In this document: positions 1-12,235 of the stretch, in pieces
Numbering within the stretch: the stretch's first letter is position 1
Layout: each line of letters begins with the position of its first letter
Assembly: GCF_030253575.1 (NCBI RefSeq)
Contig: NC_080567.1
Location: forward strand, 17,239,001 to 17,303,000
Direction of reading: 5' to 3'
From: Rhododendron vialii
Lineage: Eukaryota > Streptophyta > Magnoliopsida > Ericales > Ericaceae
Length of the DNA stretch: 64,000 bases
Position numbers and translations under genes: made by a program
The notes under the pieces: model-generated
Databases searched by the model: none
Told to the model about the DNA's origin: nothing
Seen by the model: only the letters and a program-made list of their open reading frames with translations

Positions 1-44
1 CAATAATAGGCAGAAACAACGATGTAGCAACTTAGAGAGCAATC

Positions 45-344
45 TTGCCACTACAGCTAGGGATAGGCGCAATGAATGCCTACGCGTACGCTGAACGCCA
101 AAATGCATATACTGCCCTTCCCCAAACTATCAAATACAACCGCAATGAACGTCGTAAGCAATTACGCTCAAGGTCTAAAACAAAACAAAGATCAACACCA
201 AAACCAAGTCGCTTCCAATATATGTATGAAAATACATGTCAAGATAGGGTTCACACCATGGCCCCCGCTCAAACACCCCATGCATGCAACTCAGAAGTTG
301 TGATTAAGACATTACCATCTGGAACAATACTTGTGGAATAGGAG
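45..344 (+). pseudogene. Basic, Arg/Lys-rich frame fragment upstream of Helitron helicase
   Basis: A 98-codon open frame ends at a TAG near position 342. It is rich in Arg, Lys, Gln and Ala in its first half, with clusters such as NERRKQLRSRSKTKQR. Autonomous plant Helitron proteins often carry basic repeats of this kind before the Rep and helicase domains. It lies upstream of, and in the same direction as, the helicase remnant, so it may be a fragment of the same decayed element. No Rep motif is visible. The assignment rests on position and composition only. Confidence 0.3.
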
Positions 345-659
345 GCCACACAGACTATGGTAGCCGGTGTCATCAAAGAGGTGGCTCGATCTTCTATCCA
401 GTGTCTTGCTATCAGCAAACATGAAATAGTTAAGTTTAACTTTTGGCTAGGCCTCGTTTTCCTATCGAAACTTTTTAGGAAGGAACACAAAACTTTTAAG
501 TAGAGTGCCAAGTTATAGGTTTTAGGAAATCGACAAACTTGGACACCGTAGCCGACTCATAATTCTTCTCAAAAACAATGTTAACACAGCTCTTCTACGT
601 GAATAAGCACAACGAGAAGGCTAAGTAAGGGAATTTTCTATATAAAGATTTCCCAATGG

Positions 660-2738
660 CGTTTGTGTGGTCAACGCAAACAAGGTTTTGGACTGAACGC
701 TAGCACAAGAATGTAATTGGTCGTATCATAGCTGTAAATCCAACCCATAGTGATTTGTACTATTTGAGATTATTATTGAATCACATCCCATGCCCAACCT
801 CGTTCTCTTACTTAAGAACAGTAGCAGGTAAAATATATGGTACATATAGAGAGGTAGCGGTTGCTCATGGATTGCTCATTGATGACAAAGGAAACGAAAA
901 ATGTTTAGAAGAAGTGTGCGGTTATCAAATGTCTAATTCCCTCAGGCAATTATTTTGTACAATACTTCTGTTTTATGGTGCTCTAAAATCAAAGGAGCTT
1001 TTCTTGAAATTTGAAGAGCCCTTGACGGAAGACTATGTTAAGAGACAAAAAATGCTCCCATTTGAGGCATGACAATGCCTATTATGTTTTGTGAAGTCGA
1101 CCTTAAAGAGTATGGGTAAGACCTTGCAGGATTTCAGACTTAACGATTTGTTGGAAAATAAAGCTGAGCATGATCTAATGTGCAGAGAAATCTTGGTAGA
1201 ACAAAATATAAATGTGTCAGAAATAGATCTATTAAGCATCTCCAAACTTAATGCGGACCAGTTAAAAGCATACAACGAAATCATGCAAGCAGTTAGAAAA
1301 AATAATGGCACCTGTTTCTTTATAGATGGTCCTGGTGGCACAAGCAAGACCTTCCTATATCGTGCTTTACTTGCTACTATAAGATCTGCTAGGAGTATTG
1401 CACTTGCAATAGCTACTTCTGAAGTTGCTGCATCAATTTTGCCAAATGGACGCACTGCACATTCACACTTTAAGATCCCTCTAGACAAAGATGGCAAACT
1501 ATCCTAGTTTAGCAAAATTACTAAGAGCAACTTCCTTGATTATATGGGATGAGGCATCAATGGCTAAAAGGCAGAGCATTGAAGCACTAGATAATCTATT
1601 AAGAGACATAACATATGTTGATAGATTGTTTGGTGGTAAAGTTGTAGTGCTTGGTGGCAATTTCAGACAGGTACTACCAATCATACCAAAGGGCACGAGG
1701 GAGGAATGTATAGATGCTAGTTTGGTGAGGTCACAGATATGGCTTTGCCTTAAAAAAATGACGCTAACAAAAAACATGCGAGCCAAAACCGATCCAGTGT
1801 TTAGCAGTTACCTATCAAGAGTAGGTAACGGAGAAGAACCATCCAATTCAAATGATGAAATAACAATTCCTCTGTTAATGATTATCACTCCTGACCCCAA
1901 GACTACACCAATGGAACAGCTTATAAATTTTGTATTCTCGGATTTAGGATGCTATTCTGCTGATGCAATACCTATGACACAATCTATAATACTAGCACCT
2001 ACAAATGAAGATCAATTGATCAAACAAATGAGCTGCTGATTAATAAATTCTTAGGACAAGAGTATGTCTACCTTAGCACTGATGAAACAGTTAACTCTAC
2101 TGACCAAGGACTATACGTTGATTTCATGCATTCAGTATGTCCTCTAGGATTACCAGCTCATCGGCTTGTGTTAAAAGAAAATTGCCCAGTAATGATATTG
2201 CGGAACTTGGATCCTTTTAAAGCACTATGCAACGGAATCAGGGTAATATGTCGGGTATTGCATAAACATGTTATAATGGTGCAAATTGCTGTTGGCGAGC
2301 ACCAAGGAGATATTGTATTTATACCTCGTATCTCATAGCAACCAACTGATGTTAAGGTCTATCCCATCCAATTCACCAGGAGTCAATTCCCACTAAGGCT
2401 ATGTTTTGTTATGACAATAAACAAAGCACAAGGCCAAACACTAGATACTGTTGGTGTTAATTTGCAACAACTAGTGTTTCACATGGACAACTCTACGTGG
2501 CTCTTTCCCATGCCACAACAACATCCAAAATAAAAGTAATATTGGATGCATCTTGTAGTGGAAAAAAAGAGCCAACATCAGCTAAAAATATTGTGTATAG
2601 TGAAATACTGAGTGAAGAACATTCAAATCCAATAGAAAGGGATTTGAACCTAGCTACTGTAAGTGGAATCTTATTAATTAGCAAATGTTTGCCTTCAAGT
2701 GTTTCTAGGTTGTATAAGACATAAGAGCCGTAGACCAT
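660..2738 (+). pseudogene. Helitron PIF1-like DNA helicase, decayed
   Basis: This is the helicase part of a rolling-circle (Helitron) transposase, which unwinds DNA during transposition. The order is conserved. The lead-in segment reads VIGRIIAVNPTHSDLYYLRL then LLNHIPCPTSF (about 715-810). Next come LNADQLKAYNEIMQAV, Walker A GPGGTSKT (about 1328-1351; the usual G before KT is S), Walker B IIWDEASM (1539-1562), GGNFRQVLPIIPKGTREE (the usual D is N), INKAQGQTL (about 2420) and HGQLYVALSHA (about 2480-2515). The frame is broken by an in-frame stop near 694 and by shifts near 1075, 1500, 2040, 2340 and 2490, so no functional protein can be made. An RPA1-like frame follows on the same strand, as in several plant Helitron families. 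The Rep nuclease domain is not visible and may lie to the left of the window. The element ends were not found. Confidence 0.9.
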
Positions 2739-2889
2739 GTTTCTGTTTGGTATAGATAAACTTATGGCTTACCACTTACGTCTATAGCATCATCAGCTTA
2801 AGAAGTAATTAAATCCATCGTTGTAATGTTCAATTGCTTAAATGTAAAACCATCCAAATACATACTATATCTTTCTAATTGTAGGTTAC

Positions 2890-5157
2890 TATTGTTCCCT
2901 GAACTATATATGGCAGACAAATTGTGGATGATTATGAATGTGAAAGAGGCAATGACCAACTGGACGGTGTAGGCAATGGTACTAGAAAAAGGTTACCCCA
3001 GAGTAACTTCGGGGGATCAAGCTTACCAGAAACTTATAGTCATTGATTCTGAGATTAGTATAATTGTAGGATACTAAGGTGTAAAAAGAGCACCTAAATA
3101 TTTATAATTCTAAATAATTAGGAAATGCTACATGTGCACTATTTGGAATGCTGATATACAAGTGCTGAAGGATACCCTGCAATTATACCATAGTTACTCG
3201 ATAAGCAATGCAAAGGTGAAGGTGATCCCATCAGATTATCGGGTTGTGGACAATCCTCTCCAATGGACCCTCTCGAGCCGAACACCAATAGAAGAAATCC
3301 CAAATGTTGTCTACAACATTAGACACATCAAATACCAATTTGTGCAACTTCAAAATTTGAGCGAATATGTCCTCGACACTCGAGGCTTTGGTATGTCGTT
3401 GTAGATACTCATAGATCATGGCACCTCTTCCAAAAATCAAAAAGAATTTAAGTACCAACCTTGTTGAAGTAACATATGTTATGTGGTCCTAAACATAATA
3501 CAAAGGATGACAACACCATATAGAACATAACTATCATTGATGCAAGCTATACCGTATCATGCATTCTATTATCATCATAAATATATTAGTCTTTACGATT
3601 TAACTTCAAGAGCTAATACTACATGCTCCCAACAACAATGACCCAATATTAAAACCATGCAACCATGTATAAAATGTGCAGCAAAGTCCCAACAAAACTT
3701 GTGCTGTGGGAACAATTTGTAGAACATGAGGGCAAAATAATGGGTACACTTAAAGGGTCATTCCCCATTATGCAGGGAACAAGAATGAAAGTTAGCACCT
3801 TCCAAAGTACTCGATATATTCTACTTTTCAAAAAAGGAAAAAGAGTCAACCTTATCTATGGAATTTGGAGATGCTGGGAATTAGACGCACCATTATGTTG
3901 ATAGGTTACCTGCTCACAACAAGAGGTTCTTCTATGTTTAGCTTCAATCCACCAATTCCGGCAGCTGAAAAACTATATAATTGGTAAGAATGTTTACTCA
4001 CGGGCATTATAGAATATGAACTCTTATACCAAATAAAACAACTATTGCAGGAGTATGGCTAATGCCAAGACAATCCACAATTTGCCAATGCCAGAATGGA
4101 GCATAAGTGTGACACCAGTGCGAAACGAGACACCAAACCCAAAAAAAACCCATAAAGGCTAATCAGCTTCCAACCATGGTTGACAAGGTATAGCTTTATG
4201 AGTTGATTTTTACATTATTTAATATAATCCTACGGAAAAAGTCAAGGTTACTTACATCTATGCTTGCAGCAAGAATTCCACTGGATTCAAGCAATTTCTA
4301 AGGTTGTTGACCTAACTCAAAGATTCTAGTACCTGACATGCTCGAAATGCAACAATGCCACCAATGCTATGAGTGATGGTCCATTTTGGTGCAACCATTG
4401 CAAAGAACATGTGTCGTCGGTAGCAAAGTCAGTTCTTACGCTTATAAATAGCAATAATATCATGAGTACCACATGCTAATTGTATGATTCCCTATAAAAT
4501 TTATGATAGCCTTAAATTGAACATCGAATTATCAGACAAAACGGGGTCCATCGTTGCTACTGTGTATCCGCAAGATGCTAAAAGGATGTTTGGCATCACA
4601 GCTGAATATATGAAGGAAAACATAAAATAGGTAACATGCAACACAAATGGTACTTAAAATACATACATATTGGTGTCTAATCTTATTAAATTGTGAATCT
4701 TAATATAGAGTGAGCAATCTCCATAAGCAATTGAAAAACTTTGTCAAGGCATGGAATATGTCGTGCGTGTGAAGACATACAACTATACAAAGTATAGGCT
4801 CCCAAATTGTTTGTACTCCAACCATGAGTATGATCTACCCAGCAAAACTAAAAGAGATATCTCTGTTGAAACCGCCGATGACTCAACTTCAAAGGTTGAG
4901 AAGCCACACAAGAAAAGCCGAGGTATCTCTGCTGAAACCACCGGTGGCTCAGCTTCAAAGTTGAAAAGCCACGTAGACAAAATAGAGATATCTTTGATGA
5001 AACCGCTGGTGGCTCGGCTTCAAAGGTTGAAAAGCCACGTGGAAAAAGTCGTCGACAGCTCTTTTTGAATGAACCATGCAATCCTGTCACGAATGATGAC
5101 GACCTTCCACTTGCGATTGCTTTTGGGAAGAAGAAGAAAAACTTATTTCGATTATGA
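2890..5157 (+). pseudogene. RPA1-like single-strand DNA-binding protein of Helitron, decayed
   Basis: Pieces of a replication protein A large-subunit homologue occur in order. Residues YSISNAKVKVIPSDYRVVDN (about 3199-3258) followed by QWTLSSRT form an OB-fold segment. A second OB segment with LWEQFVEHEG and GTRMKVSTF spans about 3665-3820. A zinc-ribbon type segment, CSKCNNATNAMSDGPFWCNH, lies at about 4340-4400 and holds four Cys-type ligands. The C-terminal OB part includes GSIVATVYPQDAKRMFGI (about 4550) and YVVRVKTYNYTKYRLP (about 4756). The last stretch ends in a basic KKKKNLFRL tail before a TGA at 5155-5157. Stops and shifts between pieces may mark introns or decay. Many plant Helitrons carry such a protein beside the helicase. 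The C-terminal part contains a three-copy repeat. Confidence 0.75.
4851..5048 (+). repeat. Three-copy coding minisatellite, about 66-bp unit
   Basis: Three tandem copies encode the peptide pattern (R/G)ISxETxxxSxSKVEKPHxKS at the C-terminus of the RPA-like frame. Copy 3 is readable only after a one-base frame change, giving GGSASKVEKPRGKSRRQLF. This shows that the repeat arose while the frame was coding and that decay came later. Confidence 0.75.
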
Positions 5158-7878
5158 GGCCACCCTTTGTAGCGCATCTAACCGTCACACCAGTGGTTAT
5201 GTTAACTTAACCCATGTAACCACTTTTTTCTTGTTAACTTAAACTTATCGCATCTATATCTAGCAACATATTAGGGAATAAGGGAAATAAGCAGCTATTA
5301 TGTAAATGGGCACTTGAATTGCGCTACAAGTTTATGTATGTGTTCAATAAAACAGACCCTGCAATGCTGTAGGATAGTTATATGATTCGTTTACCTTTAA
5401 TTAGTTATGCTGCGAACGAGCAGATCACTCATGTTGGAATCTTATGTCTGTGTTCAACACACCAAACTAGGCAGTGCCATAAAATAGTGATATGATTAGT
5501 TTGCTGCTAATTAATAATCCAAATTTATTCTATGTTACACCTTGATTGGTCTTTCCAAAGAAAGACTTTGAGAGTTTGAAAATATCAAACCTTAATGACT
5601 CAATGACTCATGATGTGGTGTCTCGCGTTGAACTCCTTGTATTGCAATTAAAAAAACCAAGTCTCTCAAAGAAACAAAAATCAACCCTAATTCAAATTAC
5701 TACCAGCGCTTTTATGGACAGCAATATGTAAAATATGACTCCTATAGTAAGTGTAATCTCAATTATCTCTAGAAGTTTGGAGTCTTAAATATGAACCAAA
5801 TTCTCAGTCGAGATCACAAAAATGCCAGTGGGCTAGATTAAAATGTTAAGGTAACAAGCCTAGAACAATAAATTGAACGATTGGTCACCTAAAAACAACT
5901 ATAACACAAGTGAGTTCCGTTCGGAATAATTATAAATGATCAGATTATTGTCAGAATAGGTACAAAACGACTATAGGGATATGAAGAGTGTTTCCCTTCC
6001 AAAGCATGCCTATTGAGATTACCTAATGGATCCCGTTTCCCTTTTGTACGCAGGCTCTACATCACACCAAGAATTACAAATAGTAACGCAAACATGGTTA
6101 TGAAAAAGTCATATTTTAAGGTCTTTAGATTTCCTTTGGTTTACGTTACGAGGGCAACTTCTCGTACTACATTAGTTGGTCGATAATACTAAACTTAAAA
6201 CCTCTAGAGGCAACATGTGTATATGAACACAATTCTAGGCTAAACTATCATCAATACTATTGGGTACATACATGCAACACAAAATGTTATCTATTGATAA
6301 CAGTGGACATATTGTACAAGAACAAGATATACCATAATATACTTTATATATCACCTTATGTCGTACAGACAATAGTGGAGTGACAGTTGTATACAGAAAA
6401 CCTAATATCTGTCCTAAATTTGACTTCCACTTTTAAAATCTGTAATCATCTACAAGTTGCTAACCCAATAGAGATATATACAGGGAGTAGTAGAAACCCA
6501 AATATATAGCTACTATTAAACCGGTGTTTCTTGGTTACATTAGTACTCTCAGTAGATAGGCTTTTGGATTTGTGTTCCAGATATATGTTATCACACCATG
6601 TAGAATATTTTTCCGTTGGGCATATTATTGAGGCAATTAACCAAACACTGTGTAAGTGTCAATGAAGCGTGGCTTCAAGAACACTAAGAGTTCAATTTTT
6701 ATGCTTGTTTGTTCTAAATATGTCATCGCTCGATAGCCCTACAACAGTTTAAGATGGAAGAGTGCAACTAATTGCAACACAGCTACACAAGTTCAGCAAA
6801 CAACAAGGAATCCCTGGCTGTATCTACAAACGTAGAACGCAAGATACACTAAATATGCATGCAAATGGATTACCTCCAATCGACAATTTACACAAGATAT
6901 TGTTAAAGGTGCGTCAACTGTAATAATTCACATTTACAAATGTAAATGTAGTAATTTCGATTCTCGTACCTTGACTATTAAAAATGGAAACCTAGGGCAT
7001 GAGAACATGAAGTGCTTCTCATAGCCCGCTTGGCACACTAATAGTACTTGGAAGATTTTCCTTGACAACTTGATTGAACAAAGAAGCATATCCAGGGTAA
7101 TAATGTCAGCTTGTCTCATCCAACTTGAAAGCTTAGATATAATACACGTAAGGGTGGACCCATGAGAACACTACAAAAACAGAAATTCAAGAAGATTTAC
7201 ATTAGAGTTAGTAGTAGAGAGATTAATTAGCTGGATTTTGCAGCTAAAGTCCAACTTGGAGAAACAAAAAATATTCTCACTAAGGGTGCTTCCAATTACC
7301 ACGAAACTTTAAAACCTTAATACATTTAACCATCTCGTTTGTATTAACAAGAGGATGATTTTAATGTTTGCCATTCAAGCAATTAAACAAACACAAAGCA
7401 AGTCAAAACAAATAAAGGTTCAAATACAATAAAAATTCGAGAAGTTCACTAACTCATTCGAACTACGTTTCCCTTGCGTGTACCTACAGCAATTTAATAC
7501 CCCAAAACACAAATCCTTGAAACACACCTGACCCACTAGATCTATCCCAAAAAAAAAAAAAACAAGATACACTAGACCTGTATGTAAGTACCTCCACCCT
7601 ACCAAATACACCCTATAATACTAGATGTAGTCAATAGCCGTAAATGTTAAGCAGTCATTCTTATTCTCACACCTTGCATATAATAAATTAAAGGCTATCC
7701 CACTGCAACCAAACAATAGCCTCTTCAGAATCCTTTCAGCATAACGATAGTACCTGAAAGATCTAGGTTCATCAAAGTGTTTAGCTATCAATCAACACCA
7801 AGCTAATGTTGAGTGCTTACTTTATCGAAATTAAAAGGGTATCTATAGTACACATTTAGGCAAATCCAAGAGCATAAT
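5158..7878. other. Gene-poor AT-rich stretch
   Basis: No gene was recognised. A 61-codon frame at 5546-5731 (MVFPKKDFESLKISNL start) has no recognisable family. Pieces near 5840-6500 look repetitive, but I could not define ends. The missing 3' terminus of the Helitron that begins the window may lie here; no hairpin followed by CTRR was identified with confidence. Confidence 0.4.
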
Positions 7879-8920
7879 TGGTCAACAGGAAATCAAGGAT
7901 ACCTAAATCATAGCTAGCAGTAGGTAGAATGGTTAGATTTGGCAAGTGGACTCACGCTCAAACAATGAATGAAAAGATCCCCCAAAGGAACGAAGTACAA
8001 CTTGTAGCTATACAGGCTATCAGTTCTTTATGAACCAAAGACAAAGAACAACATTATGCATCTTCAAGTGTCTTCATAAAAATCCCAAAAGATATTTGAC
8101 CATTAATGCTAACCACCTCATGGTAACTGCATTGCTATCACCAAACCAAATAATAGATATAGCAATTCTGTCTAGGAAAGCCAAGGCCAGAACTATAATT
8201 GTATTGCCAAGATTGGGTATGAAGTACCAAAAACTAGCTAATATTTGGGCACCTACCTATCCTATGCAGAGACCAACATATTACAGATTAACCTCAGCCA
8301 AATTAAGTCAGAAATTCTTAATTTTAAGACTTACGGGTTGGCTAAACAATTTAACAAACTCAAAATAGGCAAAAATTCATAGGCTGCAAAACTAGAATGG
8401 GTCAACCTAGAATCATGCAGAATTAGATCAGAACTAGCAGTAGGTAGAATGGTTGGGTTTGGCAAGTAGACTACACGTTCACGAACCCCCAAAAAGCAAA
8501 TAAGTATAGCATGTAACTACACATGTTATCAGTTCTTTATGAACCAAGTACAAAGAACAACAGTATATCTTTTCAAGCCTTCTCATAAAAATTAAAAAAT
8601 ATAGCCTACCATTGATGGTAAGGACCTCATGGCAGCTGCATTTCATGGCAGCTGCGTTGCTATCTACAAATCAATTGATAAATGGAGCAATTATGTCAAG
8701 GAAATCCAAAGGCTTACATATGATTGTATTTGCAATATTGGATATGAAGTACCAATATTAGCTAATATATCAGCACCCAACCTAACCTATGCCGAGGCTA
8801 ACATATTATAGGTTGCTCTTAGCCCAACTAAGATTGAAATTCATGATTTTATGGTTTACAAGTTAGCTAGACAATTTATCAAACACAAAATAGGCAAAAA
8901 TTCAAAACCTCCAAATGCAA
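7879..8920. repeat. Tandem direct duplication, about 520-bp unit, two copies
   Basis: Copy 1 (about 7879-8397) and copy 2 (about 8398-8920) share landmarks in the same order: CTAGCAGTAGGTAGAATGGT (7914 and 8434), ATCAGTTCTTTATGAACCAA, a run around AAAGAACAACA, and the final AAAATAGGCAAAAATTCA. The offset is about 520 bp, and divergence by eye is roughly 15-25 percent, so the duplication is old. Open frames inside (8030-8368, 8629-8811) are not conserved between copies and are unlikely to be coding. Confidence 0.8.
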
Positions 8921-9594
8921 TGAAGGTTGCAACTATTAATTACACTGCGGCTGCATACGGTTTACTAAAACTTACATAACTATAAGACAATCAAAGATTT
9001 ACCAAGATTCGGTAGCAAGAAATGGCTAGAAATAGCCAACAGAACAACCCATAAATGTAGATTTGGCTTCTACATAAAAGTACAAAGTCTAATATGAAGT
9101 ACACCTACTTCAATCTTTGGCAAATCTGCAGTAATAAAAATTGAGCCATCTTTGCAAGCTTTGAGACATCAATCAGAGTCAGCAACAGAGAATGTTGTCA
9201 TCAATGATGGCCGAAATTTCCTGCTACAACAGATGGCTATACACACAATTATTAATGGCTAGCTGTACACAGCACCTTGGATTAATAGATTTGAACTGAT
9301 AATGTATCAGAACACAGTAGATGTACAATTGGCCAGCAATACTTGCGAGATCCAGTTTATTAAAACCCTTCAAACCCAGACAGAGACACCATCCTCAGCG
9401 CAGGTGGAAGCCGTGGCCTGTGGTCTGCTTCAAAGGCATATCAGCGTGTATCTCCAACTCCAAAATCAACTTAGGCAAAATTGATAAAATCTACTCTCTT
9501 GCAAAATCTACTCTATTTCGTTTTCCCTTATTTAAATCTCTTATTTTAAACGATTTATAACCAACTGTATCTTTAACACTCTTCAATTGCAGCG
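8921..9594. other. No gene seen
   Basis: Two short overlapping frames (9302-9484 and 9321-9560) have no recognisable family. A CAATTGCAG acceptor-like site at about 9585-9592 precedes the frame that begins at 9595. Confidence 0.4.
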
Positions 9595-9984
9595 ATGTTG
9601 ACCATGAAGAAGTCATCTTCGTGCCCTTTGCTTCATAGGAATGATAACGCAACAGAGGAACAACAAGTCCAACCCATGGCAATCGACAATAATAATGTTG
9701 AAGCAGACCCAATACTTGAGGTGGCCGATAACCCAACTTATGACTAGCTGAAAGCCGAGGTGATGGAGCTATTCTGAATGCTTAAGCTAACGCATGCTAG
9801 CAATCAACACCTTGCATCTACCCTCCAAATCAACCAAACACTACCCCAACTGCAACAATTCCATCAATTGGTGGAAAATGAAATCAATGCTCAGTTGCGG
9901 CAGGAACTCGATGAATTTGAGCAATTATTCCTGTGGAATGCTATTGCCATCAATGAAACTGCGATTCCTTGGAACCAATAGATG
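9595..9984 (+). pseudogene. Unidentified acidic, Gln-rich frame with two in-frame stops
   Basis: From the ATG at 9595 one frame can be followed for about 129 codons, interrupted only by stops after residues NPTYD and AEVMELF. The downstream part (9778-9981) is rich in Gln, Leu, Glu and Asn (for example QLRQELDEFEQLFLWNA) and looks helical or coiled-coil. A splice-acceptor-like TTGCAG lies just upstream. I do not recognise the family. The single consistent frame suggests a recently broken exon, possibly from the neighbouring Helitron or a retroelement. Confidence 0.35.
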
Positions 9985-11873
9985 CGTAACCAATTTTGCA
10001 TAACTCGAAGTAAAAACATATGTAATGTGCGCCATTCACTATATAAGAGTGACGTTGTTTTGCCCAAACCTTTAAATGTTTGGTTTCGATAATCGGGCGA
10101 CAGCTCTGAAATATTCGTAGGACTTTCTCGAGCTCTTAAAGAGCTTTGTTTTGTTTGTTGAAAAGTGCTAGAATGAATCTACTCTTTGCTGAATTTGTAA
10201 TTTCCATATGCAATTTATGCATCCATCGACCTAAATACTTCAAACCCAAAAAACCATTAACTCCTTAACTATTTGTAGAATCTATGAAAGAAAAAGCTGA
10301 AACTTTAATGTTTAATGCTTATTTATGTAACTAAAACCACAAACATGAGACTATAAACTTACAAATCCAAGTCTAGCAAATAATAAATTTGATTTAGCAC
10401 TTTCCTATACAGTTACAGCCATTTACTCATCCTCATATTTGTTATCGTATCCTTGGTTACCCAAAAAATTAGGTTACTCAAACTATGATCATTCAGGAAC
10501 GATAAATTTGCCACATGCATAATTTCTCAATATTTAAAAATGTTTGTATAGAAATTGAGAGAAATACCCATTTACTGTAAGAAGTTTTTAGCTTAATTTT
10601 TGCGGCAATCTACACCAAGAGATTGTAAGCTAGCTAGCTCTGAATTTGCCATGTTTTTCCATAGTTTTCTTGAACTTCTACAGTCGAGAGGGAGCGAGAG
10701 AGATACCAATGGATCGATGGGTAAACCAAAACATGAATTAAACACAAATCAACCACAAATTTGCATCACAGAACCAATAATATCGCCTAGCCTGCATCAT
10801 AAATCGGCACCACAACAGAACAAATTCAGGGGTGTGTGTGGGTGAACCACCAAACCCTAATGTGACTATTTTAGACAGACAGTTGAACCGTGTTAATTAT
10901 TACTAGGATACAGGAAATAATGATTTCAATATTCTACATGCAATCCTCGGTTAGTTTTGGTTAACCTGATTCTAAAATTGTAATTCCCATACACATTACA
11001 CTTGTATAATGTCATTTCGCTTGGTACAGCTTCTCCAACAACTATATCGCCCTCTGTTTTCCAAGAACAACACTTTTGTTTGCAGTTTGGCCATGTCTAT
11101 ACCACCTTCGAATCCTTCAACCAGATATACAATCAAATCATTAATTTCTATTCTAATTAAACCATTACTGAATTCTGCTTAATATAGCTCATCATCATAG
11201 AAATTGGAATTGGACTTCCACTGTTTCTTGAAAAGCAACAACCTAGAAAGCATCTGCATTCAAATTGGTAGCAAACAACAAATTCTACCAATATACAATC
11301 AGTAGTTCCATCCGCAAAGCCTTCACCTATTGTAGCAATATTTGGATTTATAGCATGGAAGCTACATCTACATTGCAGCTCTCAACCCTGAACAAATCTG
11401 AATATTAGCTTTCAACAAAGATGGAACAGAGCATGTTTATACTTAGTATATCTACTTATTCCACAAGTGTAATCCATAACTTGTAGTCCAGCTTTAACTC
11501 TCTAGGATTCATGTGAACAATCAGCATGTATATAACTAGAATACCTTGTTCTATTGCAACATCTATTTCTGTAGTATATGTAAACCTAAGAATTGCTATA
11601 TTTCATTCCAGTTCAGTTTAATATGTGTGAAACAATTACAAATGTTCTAACCCCCCACCCCCCCCCAAAAAAAAAACAAAAAAACAAAAAAACAACTCAG
11701 CCCTAAAAACATCAACAGGTAGTTCTGATTGATTACCTTAAAATTGAATTAAGGTGAATGGTACAACATCACAGGAGTTTGTTTGCTTCAAGGTGATTAC
11801 CTTGAGGTTAACTCAACATCTTTACATTAACTCAACATGTTCGTGTCGGCCTCTCACTAATCTCTTCATACGT
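9985..11873. other. No gene seen, AT-rich intergenic
   Basis: Only short frames are present, such as 10600-10845, and none is recognisable. Homopolymer-rich sequence lies around 11650-11690. No transposon ends were identified. Confidence 0.4.
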
Positions 11874-12065
11874 ATCATGGCTATTACAGCGCATGGACTT
11901 GTATGATGTACTAGTAGGTGTCTATTTGTCAATAGTGGATTTTGATTAAGGACTGGAAAATCCTAGCCTATTCTGTATATCAATTGGCAGCTTATTCTAA
12001 GCATTTTTAGGTCAGTGGGTAGGTTTTTTTTTTTGGCAGTTGCTACCATCACAAACCAAGTACAT
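11874..12065 (+). repeat. Dispersed repeat, copy A (copy B at 31.8 kb)
   Basis: About 190 bp align by eye with 31788-31990. Landmarks include AGTAGGTGTCTATTTGT, AATAGTGGAT and TTGATTAAGGA, then a shared T-rich stretch followed by GCAGTTG and TACCATCA. The family was not identified. Confidence 0.65.
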
Positions 12066-12089
12066 CGTCTCTTCCTCTATTATTGCTTT

Positions 12090-12235
12090 TGCAAAAAAAG
12101 GAGAATGCTTCCATTATGGTTTGAAGCTGGGAATTAATTGATCTAAACCTACATAAAGTGGTTATTGAGTCAGATGTGGAGGCGATAGTGAGGAAATGTT
12201 CTATCTCTCTAGACCCACCCGCTGATGTAGCGGCT
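12090..12235 (+). pseudogene. RNase H-like remnant of an older retroelement, left part
   Basis: The frame reads LHKVVIESDVEAIVRKC and then DPPADVAA, the pattern of the RNase H-like domain found in plant LINE and RVT_3 proteins (a D in ESD and a hydrophobic lead-in). It is cut at 12235 by a LINE insertion. The frame resumes after the duplicated AGCGGCT at 16250-16256 as AAIIFDCLVLKKNF, which fits the same domain. This is therefore the oldest layer of the nested stack. Confidence 0.55.
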
